Assembly (NCBI GenBank): GCA_963725895.1
Contig: CAVSAJ010000004.1
Location: 143,452 to 207,451, forward strand
Direction of reading: 5' to 3'
DNA from: Bog-473 sp963725895
GTDB lineage: Bacteria > Actinomycetota > Acidimicrobiia > Acidimicrobiales > RAAP-2
Length of the DNA: 64,000 nucleotides
A program made the translations under genes and the position numbers. Under the pieces are notes generated by a model that did no database searches, was not told the origin of the DNA, and saw only the letters and a list, made by a program, of their open reading frames with translations. Numbering within the stretch: the first letter of the stretch is position 1; the number at the start of each line of letters is the position of its first letter. This document shows positions 29,495-38,294 of this stretch, one piece after another.

Positions 29495-30027
29495 CGGGAA
29501 GCTCGGTGGCGGTCCTCCTCGCCACGCAAAATCTCAACGCCGTCCTCCGGGTCTTGCAATGGGGAGTCATCGTCCTGATCTTCCTCTTCTTTCTGCGCGT
29601 GATCCGCGCGGTGTGGGTCGAGATGAGCCCCGCAACCGTGCGCAAGACCCGTTCGGAGCGCCGACACGAGCGTCGGCAGGAGCGGGCGACGGCACGCCCG
29701 GCCGCGGAAGAGCGTCCGAAGCAGAGCCGGCGTCGCCAGCTCTACTTGAAGGTGGTGCAGCCTGAAGGCCACGCGGGCCGCACGTACGACCTCGATGACG
29801 AGTTGACCATTGGGCGCTCGCCCGGCTGCGGCGTCGCCATGCCCGAGGACATTTACACCTCGACGCTCCACGCTCGGCTGTTCCGGCGCAACGACCAGCT
29901 CTGGGTGGAGGACCTCGGCTCGACCAACGGCACCTACGTGAATTCCGAACAGATCAAGCAGGCCGTACGCCTGGGCAAGGGCGACCTGCTTCAGATCGGC
30001 TCGACTGTCTTCGAGGTCTCTCGGTGA
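29491..30027 (+). CDS. fhaB: FHA-domain membrane protein FhaB
   Basis: The 178-residue protein has one N-terminal membrane segment (LQWGVIVLIFLFFLRVIRAV), a highly basic linker (RSERRHERRQERATARP), and an FHA domain with IGRSPGCGVAMPEDIYTSTL and LGSTNGTYVNSEQ. The threonine before the FHA core is a usual PknB target in homologues. It overlaps fhaA by four bases and pstP by four, so the three are translationally coupled. Confidence 0.93.
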   Translation: MTGSSVAVLLATQNLNAVLRVLQWGVIVLIFLFFLRVIRAVWVEMSPATVRKTRSERRHERRQERATARPAAEERPKQSRRRQLYLKVVQPEGHAGRTYDLDDELTIGRSPGCGVAMPEDIYTSTLHARLFRRNDQLWVEDLGSTNGTYVNSEQIKQAVRLGKGDLLQIGSTVFEVSR

Positions 30028-31673
30028 CCGTGTTGCGATCGGGGTCGGCAACCGACGTCGGCCGCATCCGCACCGTCAACCAGGACCTACCGCTCGAGCG
30101 TCCAAACCTCTACGCCGTGGCCGATGGCATGGGTGGCCACGTCGGGGGCGAGGTCGCGGCCCGTGTGGCGGTCGAGACATTGGTCCGGGTCTTCGAGCAC
30201 GCCCCCACCGTGGACGGTTTGCGCGCCGCGTTCACCGAGGCGAACAACGCGGTCTGGCAGGAGAGCCAGGTGAACACCGACCTGCGTGGCATGGGGACGA
30301 CGCTCACCGCCATGGCCCTCGTCGGAGGGACGGACGGCAAGGACGTGCTGGCGCTGGGCAACGTGGGCGACTCCCGCGCGTACCTGTACTCCGACGGCGA
30401 GTTGTCTCAGGTCACCGCCGACCACAGCCTGGCCGAGGAGCGAATGCGCAACGGCGAGATGACCGAGGAGGAGGCAGCGGTTCATCCCCAGCGCCACATC
30501 CTTACGCGGGCCCTCGGGGTGACCTCCGAGGTGGCCGCGGACATGTGGGAGCTCGAGCTGCGCACCGGTGACCGGGTGTTGCTCTGTTCCGATGGCCTGA
30601 CCAACGAGGTGAGCACCGAGGAGATGGCGGCGATCCTGGGGGAGGTCGAAGATCCAGACGAGGCGGCGCGCCGTCTCGTCGATGTGGCCAACGAGCACGG
30701 GGGAGCCGACAACATCACCGTCGTCGTCGTCGACGTCCAAGTCGGTGAGGACGATGACGGCACCAAGTCGAAGGTGATGCCCCTGGCGCTCGAGGCAGCG
30801 TCGGTCGCCGTTGGGGCGGCGGGTGCAGCCGGCACCACACCTGTGGCGGGAGCGGCGGGGGACCCGGCGGGGGGAGCGACGGCGAGCGACCCGGCGGGGG
30901 GGAGCGACCCGGCGGGGGGGAGCGACCCGGCGGCAGCGACTCCTGGCGCACCCACTGGCTCACCCGCCAGTCCCGAGAGCAGGAGCGACGCGACGGCAGT
31001 GCTGCCCGCGTTCAGGCCCGACGACACGTTGGCGCCCGGTTCTCGTCTCGGCTTCGGCGCCGAGCCACTGTCGCTCGCTGAGACCGGTCCGCGCAGCGAC
31101 GAGTTTTTTCTGGGCACCGCGACGGCTGTCCCCGTGGCCCGGTCCACCACACGGGTCCCGCCGCCACCTGTGGCCCGCCCGGCGGGCGGCGCCGAGCCAC
31201 CCGGGAAGGAGAGCCGGGGTGCACGCCGACGCCGGCTGGGCATCCCGCGGCGGATCACCTTTCGGGTCGTCGGGTTCGTGTTGCTGATCGCCGCGGTGCC
31301 CGTCGCCGCGTACTTCGTGCTGCGCTGGTACGCCTACGACAACTGGATCGTGACCACCCAGGGCCAGCAGATCGTGGTGAAGCAGGGTCAGCCCGGCGGA
31401 GTGCTCTGGTTCCACCCCAAGGTCGTCGACCGCACGGGTCACACGCTGAGCGAGGTCTTGCCCGACGCTGCGGCCGCCGTGCACAGCGGCGTGCAAGAAG
31501 GTTCCCTGGCGAAGGCCCAGAACTACGTGACGCAGATCGTCAGCGCCGCGACCGTCGCGACGTCCACCACCACCACCACCACCACCACGACCACGACGAC
31601 GACGCTCGTGCCTGGCGCGGCGGGCTCGACGTCCTCGACCTCGACGACGACCACGACCGGGGGTACGACGTGA
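30024..31673 (+). CDS. pstP: PP2C-family Ser/Thr protein phosphatase PstP
   Basis: A 549-residue membrane-anchored phosphatase that reverses PknB phosphorylation. The PP2C domain fills residues 1-235, with the metal-binding DGMGGHVGGE, GNVGDSRAYLY, LCSDGLTNEVS and GADNITVVVVDV. A long Ala/Gly/Asp/Pro-rich linker follows, with repeated GSDPAGGSDPA units. A membrane segment lies at about 409-433 (FRVVGFVLLIAAVPVAAYFV). The short external tail ends in a run of threonines (codons about 31563-31605) and Ser/Thr/Gly. It overlaps fhaB by four bases and lies 53 bases before pknB. Confidence 0.93.
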   Translation: MTVLRSGSATDVGRIRTVNQDLPLERPNLYAVADGMGGHVGGEVAARVAVETLVRVFEHAPTVDGLRAAFTEANNAVWQESQVNTDLRGMGTTLTAMALVGGTDGKDVLALGNVGDSRAYLYSDGELSQVTADHSLAEERMRNGEMTEEEAAVHPQRHILTRALGVTSEVAADMWELELRTGDRVLLCSDGLTNEVSTEEMAAILGEVEDPDEAARRLVDVANEHGGADNITVVVVDVQVGEDDDGTKSKVMPLALEAASVAVGAAGAAGTTPVAGAAGDPAGGATASDPAGGSDPAGGSDPAAATPGAPTGSPASPESRSDATAVLPAFRPDDTLAPGSRLGFGAEPLSLAETGPRSDEFFLGTATAVPVARSTTRVPPPPVARPAGGAEPPGKESRGARRRRLGIPRRITFRVVGFVLLIAAVPVAAYFVLRWYAYDNWIVTTQGQQIVVKQGQPGGVLWFHPKVVDRTGHTLSEVLPDAAAAVHSGVQEGSLAKAQNYVTQIVSAATVATSTTTTTTTTTTTTTLVPGAAGSTSSTSTTTTTGGTT

Positions 31674-31726
31674 ACGAAGCGCCCAGCCCCATTCTCCGAA
31701 GTCGACCAGCGTAGGCTCAGGACGCC

Positions 31727-33679
31727 ATGCAGCCCGTCGAGAACCCGCGCGTCTATTGCGGTCGCTACGAGCTGACCCATTTGATCGCGCGTGGCGGCAT
31801 GGCGCAGGTGTACCGCGCCATGGATCGCCAGCTCGATCGGCCCGTCGCCCTCAAGGTCCTCTTCCCCGAACTGTCGGTGGATCGCACCTTCGTCGAGCGG
31901 TTCCGGCGCGAGGCACAAGCGGCAGCCAACCTGTCCCACCCGAACATCGTCCCCGTGTTCGACTGGGGCGAGGACGACGGGGCGTACTTCATCGTGATGG
32001 AGTTTGTGGACGGTCGCCCGCTCTCGGCCGTGCTGCGCGACCCCGAGCCGATGCCGCCGCGCCAGACCGCCATGATCGGCGCCGGCGTCGCCGCGGCACT
32101 TGCCTTCGCGCATCGCCACGGCGTGATTCACCGCGACGTGAAGCCTGGCAACGTCCTCATCACGCCCGACGGCGACGTGAAGGTCACCGACTTCGGCATC
32201 GCCCGCGCCGTCAACACCGAGGAGAGCCTCACCCAGACCGGCGCGGTCATGGGCACCGCGGCCTACTTCTCACCTGAGCAGGCCGAAGGCAAGGGTGTCG
32301 ACGCGCGAAGCGATATCTATTCGCTCGGTGTCGTGCTCTACGAGATGGCCGTCGGCCGGCCTCCGTTCACCGGCGACTCGCCCGTGGCCGTCGCCTCCAA
32401 GCACGTGCGCGACCACCCGGTTTTGCCCCGGGTCGCCAATCCCGCCGTCCCGCCGGCACTCGAGGCCGTCGTGATGAAGGCGATGGCAAAGGACCCCGCC
32501 GAGCGGTACGGATCGGCCGAGGAGCTGCGGGCGGACCTGCTCCGGTTCGCCGACGGCCGCCCCGTCGAGGCGAACGACCCGGGTGCCACCTCGGTCATTG
32601 CGGCCGTGGGGGCGACCCAGGCCATCCCGGCCATGACGGGCCAGACCCAGGTGATCGGTGGACCGACGCCGACGAGCCGCGAGGACGAAGAGCGCAAGAA
32701 GCGGACGCGCCGGCTGGTGGTGATCTTGGTGATCCTCCTCGTCGCCCTGGCCATCATCGCCTTCTTCTTGCTCCGGTCGGTGTTCGGCGGCAACGTCACC
32801 GTTCCGGACGTGGCCGGCCAGACCACGAGCGAAGCAACGCAGACGCTGCGGAACGACAACCTGACGGTCGGCACGATCAGGACGGTGGTGTCGAGCACCG
32901 TCACGAGCGGCGTGGTCATCTCCACCGACCCCACGGCGGGTGCGTCGGCGTCGAAGAATTCCGCGGTCGATCTCGACGTGAGCGCCGGGCCGGCCGTCGC
33001 CGTCCCGTCGGTGGTCGGCCAGCAGCTGACCCAGGCCGAGCAGCTCCTCACGGCGGCTGGACTGAATTACGTCCCGCACTTCTTGTCGAGCAACAAGCCG
33101 GTCGGGACCGTTCTGGACCAGAACCCCGGTCACGGGACGAAGGTGAAGTCCGGCACGAAGGTGGTCTTGACCGTCTCTGGCACCCAGACCTCGGTCACGG
33201 TGCCCAGCGTGCTCGGGCAGAGCCCGGCGTCGGCCGGCTCGACGCTTCGCGGTGCCGGCCTGAACGTGGGTACCCAGACGAGCGGGTGCTCGGGCCAGTA
33301 CGGAAACGGGGTGGTGTCCTCGCAGAACCCCGCGCCCAACGCCACCGCACAGCCCAACCAAGCCGTGAACCTCGTGATCTCCAACTGCATCACGGTGCCA
33401 GGCGTGATCGGTCAGACGGTGAGCGGGGCCCAGTCGGCCATCAGTGGGGCCGGTCTGGTCGCCAACACGACCACGGACACCACCTGTGCGAACGGGGCAA
33501 CGGCCGGCACGGTCGACAACCAGAGCCCGGGTTCGGGCGCATTGGTGGGCGGCGGGAGCACGGTGAACATCTCGGTCTGCCAGCCGGCCACGACGACCTC
33601 GAGCTCCTCGACGACCACGACGTCGACGACACCGTCGTCCACCTCGTCGACCACGAGCACCCTGCCGCACGGCCCCTAG
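31727..33679 (+). CDS. pknB: Ser/Thr protein kinase PknB with PASTA repeats
   Basis: A 650-residue receptor kinase that senses cell-wall precursors. The cytoplasmic kinase domain has RGGMAQVYRAMD (glycine loop), VALKVL (ATP lysine), IHRDVKPGNVLI (catalytic loop) and VTDFGIARAV (DFG), then the activation loop TQTGAVMGTAAYFSPEQA. A membrane segment is at about 329-354. Outside are four PASTA repeats starting VTVPDVAGQTTSEA, VAVPSVVGQQLTQA, VTVPSVLGQSPASA and ITVPGVIGQTVSGA. The tail is Ser/Thr-rich. The usual neighbours pknA, pbpA and rodA are absent between pstP and this gene. Confidence 0.95.
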   Translation: MQPVENPRVYCGRYELTHLIARGGMAQVYRAMDRQLDRPVALKVLFPELSVDRTFVERFRREAQAAANLSHPNIVPVFDWGEDDGAYFIVMEFVDGRPLSAVLRDPEPMPPRQTAMIGAGVAAALAFAHRHGVIHRDVKPGNVLITPDGDVKVTDFGIARAVNTEESLTQTGAVMGTAAYFSPEQAEGKGVDARSDIYSLGVVLYEMAVGRPPFTGDSPVAVASKHVRDHPVLPRVANPAVPPALEAVVMKAMAKDPAERYGSAEELRADLLRFADGRPVEANDPGATSVIAAVGATQAIPAMTGQTQVIGGPTPTSREDEERKKRTRRLVVILVILLVALAIIAFFLLRSVFGGNVTVPDVAGQTTSEATQTLRNDNLTVGTIRTVVSSTVTSGVVISTDPTAGASASKNSAVDLDVSAGPAVAVPSVVGQQLTQAEQLLTAAGLNYVPHFLSSNKPVGTVLDQNPGHGTKVKSGTKVVLTVSGTQTSVTVPSVLGQSPASAGSTLRGAGLNVGTQTSGCSGQYGNGVVSSQNPAPNATAQPNQAVNLVISNCITVPGVIGQTVSGAQSAISGAGLVANTTTDTTCANGATAGTVDNQSPGSGALVGGGSTVNISVCQPATTTSSSSTTTTSTTPSSTSSTTSTLPHGP

Positions 33680-33692
33680 CCACCTAGCGGGC

Positions 33693-34301
33693 CTATGGGC
33701 GCACCGCTTCGGCGCCGGTCGTCACGGCCACCTGCTCGAGGAAGTTCGCGAGAAGCGCCGGGCCCGACGCGGTCAGGACGGACTCAGGGTGGAACTGCAC
33801 CCCTTCGACCGCGAACGTGCGGTGGCGCAGGCCCATCACAACGCCGTCCGTCGAGGTGGCAGTGACCTCGAGCTCGTCTGGCACCGAGTCGGGTCGCACG
33901 ACGAGCGAGTGGTAGCGCGTCGCGACGAAGGGGTTGGGGAGGCCGGCGAAGAGACCACGCCCGTCGTGATGGATCTCTGAGGTCTTGCCGTGCATGAGGT
34001 GGGGAGCCTCGACGATCTCGCACCCGAAGGCCTGGCCGACACACTGGTGGCCCAGACAGACGCCCAGGATGGGGATCTCGCCGGCGAGCTGGGCGATCGC
34101 CTCGAGGCTCACCCCGCCGTCCTCGGGCCGTCCCGGTCCTGGTGAGATCAGCACGGCGTCGGGCCGCTCGGTCCGGATGCCTCCCACGTCTATGGCGTCG
34201 TTGCGGAACACCACTGGATCGGCACCGAGCTCGCCCAACTCCTGGACCAGGTTGTAGACGAACGAGTCGTAGTTGTCGACGACGAGCACCCGCGGCCCCA
34301 T
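33693..34301 (-). CDS. trpG: Glutamine amidotransferase of anthranilate/aminodeoxychorismate synthase
   Basis: The 202-residue class I glutamine amidotransferase supplies ammonia for anthranilate or 4-amino-4-deoxychorismate synthesis. The nucleophile cysteine is in PILGVCLGHQCVGQAFG, the oxyanion region in ISPGPGRPEDGG, and the catalytic His/Glu in VEGVQFHPESVLT. ATG 34301 (MGPRVLVVDNYDSFVYNL) is the standard start. trpG and pabA types cannot be separated by sequence here; trpG is named from the mycobacterial neighbourhood. The gene converges on pknB. Confidence 0.9.
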   Translation of the reverse strand: MGPRVLVVDNYDSFVYNLVQELGELGADPVVFRNDAIDVGGIRTERPDAVLISPGPGRPEDGGVSLEAIAQLAGEIPILGVCLGHQCVGQAFGCEIVEAPHLMHGKTSEIHHDGRGLFAGLPNPFVATRYHSLVVRPDSVPDELEVTATSTDGVVMGLRHRTFAVEGVQFHPESVLTASGPALLANFLEQVAVTTGAEAVRP

Positions 34302-34340
34302 GGACGCGCCATCGTACCGGCCCCATCCGCGCCGCCCGGT

Positions 34341-34396
34341 CGCCTCCGGGCGACTCCCGGCGACTCCCGGCGACTCCCGGCGACTTCGGGCGACTC
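34341..34396. repeat. 10-base tandem repeat upstream of trpG and crgA
   Basis: Three exact copies of CGACTCCCGG at 34351-34380 are flanked by degenerate copies (CGCCTCCGGG before, CGACTTCGGG and CGACTCGCTC after), giving a 10-base period over about 56 bases. The array lies in the divergent promoter region between trpG and crgA. Confidence 0.85.
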
Positions 34397-34422
34397 GCTC
34401 CTTCTGACTAACCTCTGACCCC

Positions 34423-34743
34423 GTGGCAACGAGCACCAAGGGCAAAGGCCCAGGCGGCGCCTCCCGCAAGGGAAAGTCGGCCACGGGCCGCGCGGCGAAA
34501 GTCGGCCGGTACAAGACCCCCGAGGAGAGCGGCCGCTACACGGCGCCGATCCCCAAGAGCGTGCGCCATAGCCCGCCATGGTTCGGCGCGCTCATCTTGG
34601 TATTGCTCATCGGGGGAGTGGCGATCATCACGCTCAACTACCTCGCCCGCTTGCCTTTCATGGCCCACGGCTCACCGTGGGGCCTCGTGATCGGCCTCGT
34701 GATGATCTTCGTGGGCTTCCTCGCCGCCACGCGCTACCACTGA
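34423..34743 (+). CDS. crgA: Cell division protein CrgA
   Basis: CrgA is a small two-membrane-segment protein that coordinates septal growth in actinobacteria. The 106-residue protein has a basic, disordered N-terminus, then PPWFGALILVLLIGGVAIIT and WGLVIGLVMIFVGFLAATRY as membrane segments, with the short loop YLARLPFMAHGS between them, the conserved CrgA pattern. It lies beyond trpG, as in mycobacteria. GTG 34423 is the likely start. Confidence 0.92.
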   Translation: MATSTKGKGPGGASRKGKSATGRAAKVGRYKTPEESGRYTAPIPKSVRHSPPWFGALILVLLIGGVAIITLNYLARLPFMAHGSPWGLVIGLVMIFVGFLAATRYH

Positions 34744-34807
34744 CGGGTGCCCGCGCGCCCGCGCCCCCCGTCCCGAGTACGGGCATTGCCCGCGGCGGCG
34801 CAGGTGG

Positions 34808-35983
34808 TCAGCCCAAGCGCTCGATGATGGCGGCGTTGGCCAGCCCGCCGCCCTCGCACATGGTGAGCAGCCCATAGCGGCCGTCGGTGCGCTCCAGCTC
34901 GTTGAGGAGCGTGGCCGCCAGCTTGCAGCCTGAGGCGCCGAGTGGGTGTCCGAGGGCGATGGCGCCGCCGTTGGGGTTGACGATCTCCATGTTGGGGTGG
35001 TGCTCCTTCTCCCAGGCCAACACCACGGATGCGAACGCCTCGTTGATCTCGATGGCGTCGATGTCGTCGAGGGTGAGCTTGGCCCGCTCCAGGACCTTGG
35101 TGGTGGCGGGGATGGGGCCGGTGAGCATCGTCACGGGATCGACACCGGCGAGGGCGAAGGCGTGGAAGCGGGCACGGGGGCGCAGGCCCAGCGCGTTCGC
35201 TTTTTCCTCGCTCATCACGAGCACAGCCGAGGCGCCGTCGGTGATCTGCGAGGAGTTGCCCGCCGTGACCTTTCCGTCCTCTTTGAAGGCGGGCTTGAGG
35301 TTGGCGAGCGCCTCGAGGGTCGAGTCGGGGCGGATGCCTTCGTCGCTCGCGAAGATCTCCTCGGTGTCGTTGCCCTCGTCGTCACGGACGGCCACGGGCA
35401 CGATCTCGTTCTCGAAACGGCCCTCGGCCGTGGCGCGGGCCGCTCGCTGGTGGCTCCGCACCGAGAATGCGTCGAGTTCTTCGCGCGAGATGTCCCACTC
35501 GTCGGCGATCATCTCGGCGCCGATGCCCTGGCCTGGCAGGCCGGTCTCCGTGTAGCGCTTCATCATGCGCGGGCCAAAGGGGTAGCCGAGTTCCCGCACG
35601 ACCGAGGAGCCCATAGGGGTGCGCGTCATCGACTCGACCCCGGCCGCGATGGCGACGTCGTAGGCGCCGGCCATCACGCCCTGAGCGGCGAAGTGGAGCG
35701 ACTGCTGGGACGAGCCGCACTGGCGGTCGATCGTCGTCCCGGGCACCGACTCGGGCCACCCCGCAGCCAGCACGGCGTTGCGGCCGATATTGAGCGACTG
35801 CTCGGCCACCTGCATGACGCAGCCCATGATCACGTCGTCGATCTCGGCGGGATCCAGATTGTTGCGCTCGGCCACGGCCTTGAGGGCTTCGGAGGCCAGG
35901 TCGACGGCGTGCCAGTTCCGGAGCTTTCCGTTGCGCTTCCCGCCTGCGGTCCGGACGGCATCGACGATGACTGCGGTGGTCAT
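34808..35983 (-). CDS. Acetyl-CoA acyltransferase (thiolase)
   Basis: A 391-residue thiolase II-type enzyme that cleaves or condenses 3-ketoacyl-CoA. The nucleophile cysteine is in TIDRQCGSSQQSLHFAAQG near residue 88, the second-site motif in NPNGGAIALGHPLGASGC with the catalytic His, and the C-terminal cysteine in LTMCEGGGLANAAI. ATG 35983 follows GGAGGAG and gives normal length. It is typical of fatty-acid degradation and works with enoyl/hydroxyacyl-CoA enzymes that are not in this window. Confidence 0.95.
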   Translation of the reverse strand: MTTAVIVDAVRTAGGKRNGKLRNWHAVDLASEALKAVAERNNLDPAEIDDVIMGCVMQVAEQSLNIGRNAVLAAGWPESVPGTTIDRQCGSSQQSLHFAAQGVMAGAYDVAIAAGVESMTRTPMGSSVVRELGYPFGPRMMKRYTETGLPGQGIGAEMIADEWDISREELDAFSVRSHQRAARATAEGRFENEIVPVAVRDDEGNDTEEIFASDEGIRPDSTLEALANLKPAFKEDGKVTAGNSSQITDGASAVLVMSEEKANALGLRPRARFHAFALAGVDPVTMLTGPIPATTKVLERAKLTLDDIDAIEINEAFASVVLAWEKEHHPNMEIVNPNGGAIALGHPLGASGCKLAATLLNELERTDGRYGLLTMCEGGGLANAAIIERLG

Positions 35984-36116
35984 GGTGCTCCTCCCATCCG
36001 GCGGGCGATCGGCGTCCGCCGGGCAGATCGGGGTGATTCTACCCGGCGTTGCGCACGGGCCATCTGGGTTGTCGGGACCCGGAGAGCCGCGGCCTGGCCG
36101 GTAGGGTCTGCGCCCG

Positions 36117-36581
36117 ATGGCACCCACCGGCAAGGACATGGACCGCTGGCTCGGTGACGGCGGCATGCCGATCATCGCGGTGGTCGGGGGCGCCTTCACC
36201 GGCTACGGAGTCGACGGCGAAGACCTCGGGTGGGTCGTCGGGACCTTCGAGCCCACCGACATGGCCTGCAACCCCCACGGGATCACCCAGGCCGGCGTCC
36301 ACTCCCTGCTGCTCGACGCGTGCATGAACTTCGCCATCAACGCCGCCCTGCCCGGTAAGGCGCGCACCGCCGGCACGCTCGAGATGAAGACCGAGTGCAT
36401 GCGCCCAGCCAGGAGGGGAGACACGTTCTCGTTGCGGGGCGACGTCGTGCGCCTGGGCAAACAGGTTGCCTATGGCGAGGGCTCCGTGCGGGCGGCGGGC
36501 GGCGCGTTGGTCAGCCGGGCCACCGGGACCTTTCTTCTGCATCGACCCGAGCCCGACCGAGCCGCCACACCCGCCGCCTGA
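36117..36581 (+). CDS. PaaI-type hotdog-fold thioesterase
   Basis: The 154-residue protein has the hotdog pattern of PaaI thioesterases: DMACNPHGITQAGVHSLLLD (the conserved HGG-like region) and TLEMKTECMRPARRGDTFSL. Such enzymes hydrolyse acyl- or aryl-CoA thioesters. Its 3' end overlaps the start of the ComF-like gene by more than 100 bases, so one boundary is probably wrong. Confidence 0.8.
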   Translation: MAPTGKDMDRWLGDGGMPIIAVVGGAFTGYGVDGEDLGWVVGTFEPTDMACNPHGITQAGVHSLLLDACMNFAINAALPGKARTAGTLEMKTECMRPARRGDTFSLRGDVVRLGKQVAYGEGSVRAAGGALVSRATGTFLLHRPEPDRAATPAA

Positions 36582-37347
36582 CCCCTACCGCGTCCCGGTC
36601 GCGGGGCCGGGCTCGTGTCGCGTCTGTTGCGGGCCTGCGCCGGCCCCGTGCGCCGTGTGCTTCGCCTGCCGATCGATCGCCCGCCGGCTCGGCGTCTTCT
36701 TGGCGCCCGTCTTCCCCGTCCGGCTGTGCCCGCTTCCGAGCCCGCTCTACGCAGTCCTCATGGGCTACAAGGAGGCGCCGGTCCGCGAGGCCAGGGACCG
36801 TTTCGCGCCGATGGTGCGGATGCTCGTGTCGCAGTACGCGGCGGCCCATGCGCCCTGCCTCGCCGCGGCTGCCGGTGGCGCGCTGGACGCGGTGCTCCCG
36901 GTTCCATCGACGGCGCGGCCGAGCGGCGCACCCCTCGCCGGCGTCGAGGGCCTGGACCGTGCCGCGTGCGCGCACGTCCTCGCCACCTGGGTGCCCGGCG
37001 CACTGATCCGCGCGGCGGCGCCCGTCGGTCACATGCGGCCCGACGCCGGCGCCTTCACCGTGCCCTCGTCCCTCCGTCATCTCATCGATGGACGACGCGT
37101 CCTGCTGCTCGACGACACCTACGTGAGCGGCGCCCGATCCCAGAGCGCCGCGGCCGCGCTGCGCCGTGCCGGTGCCCGTGCGGTGGTGATCGTCGCGCTG
37201 GGGCGTGTGCTGCGCCCGGACCGCTCGGCGCGCCATGCCGACTTCTTGGCTCGTCACCGCAGAACCGCGCCGATCGAACCGCTCGAGGCCGGCGGTCCGG
37301 TCGAGCCGTGCTGCCGCTGCGTTCAGACGCCGGCGCTGACCGAGTAG
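36466..37347 (+). CDS. ComF-like phosphoribosyltransferase domain protein
   Basis: The C-terminal half has the phosphoribosyltransferase PRPP-binding motif VLLLDDTYVSGARSQSAAAA. The N-terminal half has a cysteine cluster (CRVCCGPAPAPCAVCFAC) that looks like a zinc ribbon, as in ComF proteins, which act in DNA uptake or nucleotide salvage. ATG 36466 lies inside the thioesterase gene; I see no good later start before the cysteine cluster. The C-terminus also ends in cysteines (CCRCVQTPALTE), and the stop overlaps the convergent SDR gene. Assignment of the fold is good, of the function weak. Confidence 0.65.
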   Translation: MPMARAPCGRRAARWSAGPPGPFFCIDPSPTEPPHPPPDPYRVPVAGPGSCRVCCGPAPAPCAVCFACRSIARRLGVFLAPVFPVRLCPLPSPLYAVLMGYKEAPVREARDRFAPMVRMLVSQYAAAHAPCLAAAAGGALDAVLPVPSTARPSGAPLAGVEGLDRAACAHVLATWVPGALIRAAAPVGHMRPDAGAFTVPSSLRHLIDGRRVLLLDDTYVSGARSQSAAAALRRAGARAVVIVALGRVLRPDRSARHADFLARHRRTAPIEPLEAGGPVEPCCRCVQTPALTE

Positions 37348-38294
37348 TGCACGCCCGTCAGCTCCTCCGACGCCGACCACAACGCGGCCGCGACGGTCAT
37401 GTCCCGGGCGCGACGGGAGGGCTGGTCGATGCGCGGCGGGCCGACGAGCCTGAAGAGCCGGGCCGGGCCCACGTACATGCCGGTCCGGACGGACGAGGAC
37501 GTGGCGGCACACAGCACGGGTAATGCACCGGCCGCCGCCGACTGGCCGAGCGTCGCTCCAGCGGTCCGGCCCAGCTTCCGGCGCACCCGGCTGGTTCCGA
37601 GCGCGACCCCGCTGCCCGCCAGGTTGCTCCGCGTCCACCCGGGGTGGGCCGCGACGGCGAGGGTGGGCAGGCCTTCCGCGGTCAGGCGCCTCGCGAGCTC
37701 AGCGGTGAACAGCAAATTGGCCAGCTTGCTGGAGCCATAGGTGACCCAGGTGTTGCGTGGCGTGACGCCGGCGACGTCATCGAGCTCGAGCCGCCCGACG
37801 CGGTGCATATGAGACGACACGGTGACAACCCGCGCTCGCTCGGTGGTGACGATGCGATCGAGCAGAAGGCCGGTCAGCGCGAAGTGACCGAGATGGTTCG
37901 TGGCCATCTGGAGCTCGAAGCCGTCGGCCGTCTGCCGGTATGGCGCGCCCATGACACCGGCGTTATTGACCAGGATGTCGAGCCGGGCGTGCGTGGCGAG
38001 GACGCGCGTCGCAGCGCGGTGTACCGAGACGAGGTCGGCCAGGTCGAGTGGGAGCAGCTCGAGCGACGAGCGGTCGAGCTCGCTCTCGAGCTTGTCACGA
38101 GCGCGCCGTGCCTTCTCCTCGTCGCGACACGCCATGATCACATGGGCGCCGTGGTCGGCCAGGGCACGCACGGTCTGATAGCCGATGCCGCTGTTGGCGC
38201 CCGTCACGAGCGCGACGCGGCCCGTCAGATCACCGATGTCCCCGGTGCTCCACGTGGCGCCGCCTGTCGCCTCGCTGCCCGGGATCGGGCTCAC
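37323..38294 (-). CDS. Short-chain dehydrogenase/reductase
   Basis: A classical SDR of 323 residues. The cofactor loop VALVTGANSGIGYQTVRAL is near the N-terminus, NNAGVMG the central motif, and the catalytic tyrosine and lysine in VTYGSSKLANLLFTAELAR. It resembles the retinol dehydrogenase/WW-domain oxidoreductase-like group in the length and in FELQMATNHLGHFALT. GTG 38294 overlaps the pirin stop in a GTGA arrangement, so it is co-translated with the pirin gene. Confidence 0.9.
   Translation of the reverse strand: MSPIPGSEATGGATWSTGDIGDLTGRVALVTGANSGIGYQTVRALADHGAHVIMACRDEEKARRARDKLESELDRSSLELLPLDLADLVSVHRAATRVLATHARLDILVNNAGVMGAPYRQTADGFELQMATNHLGHFALTGLLLDRIVTTERARVVTVSSHMHRVGRLELDDVAGVTPRNTWVTYGSSKLANLLFTAELARRLTAEGLPTLAVAAHPGWTRSNLAGSGVALGTSRVRRKLGRTAGATLGQSAAAGALPVLCAATSSSVRTGMYVGPARLFRLVGPPRIDQPSRRARDMTVAAALWSASEELTGVHYSVSAGV

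Noticed and set aside
36395..37006. Alternative frames over the thioesterase/ComF overlap
   Set aside because: They are arginine-rich shadows; the PRPP motif is in the frame reported.
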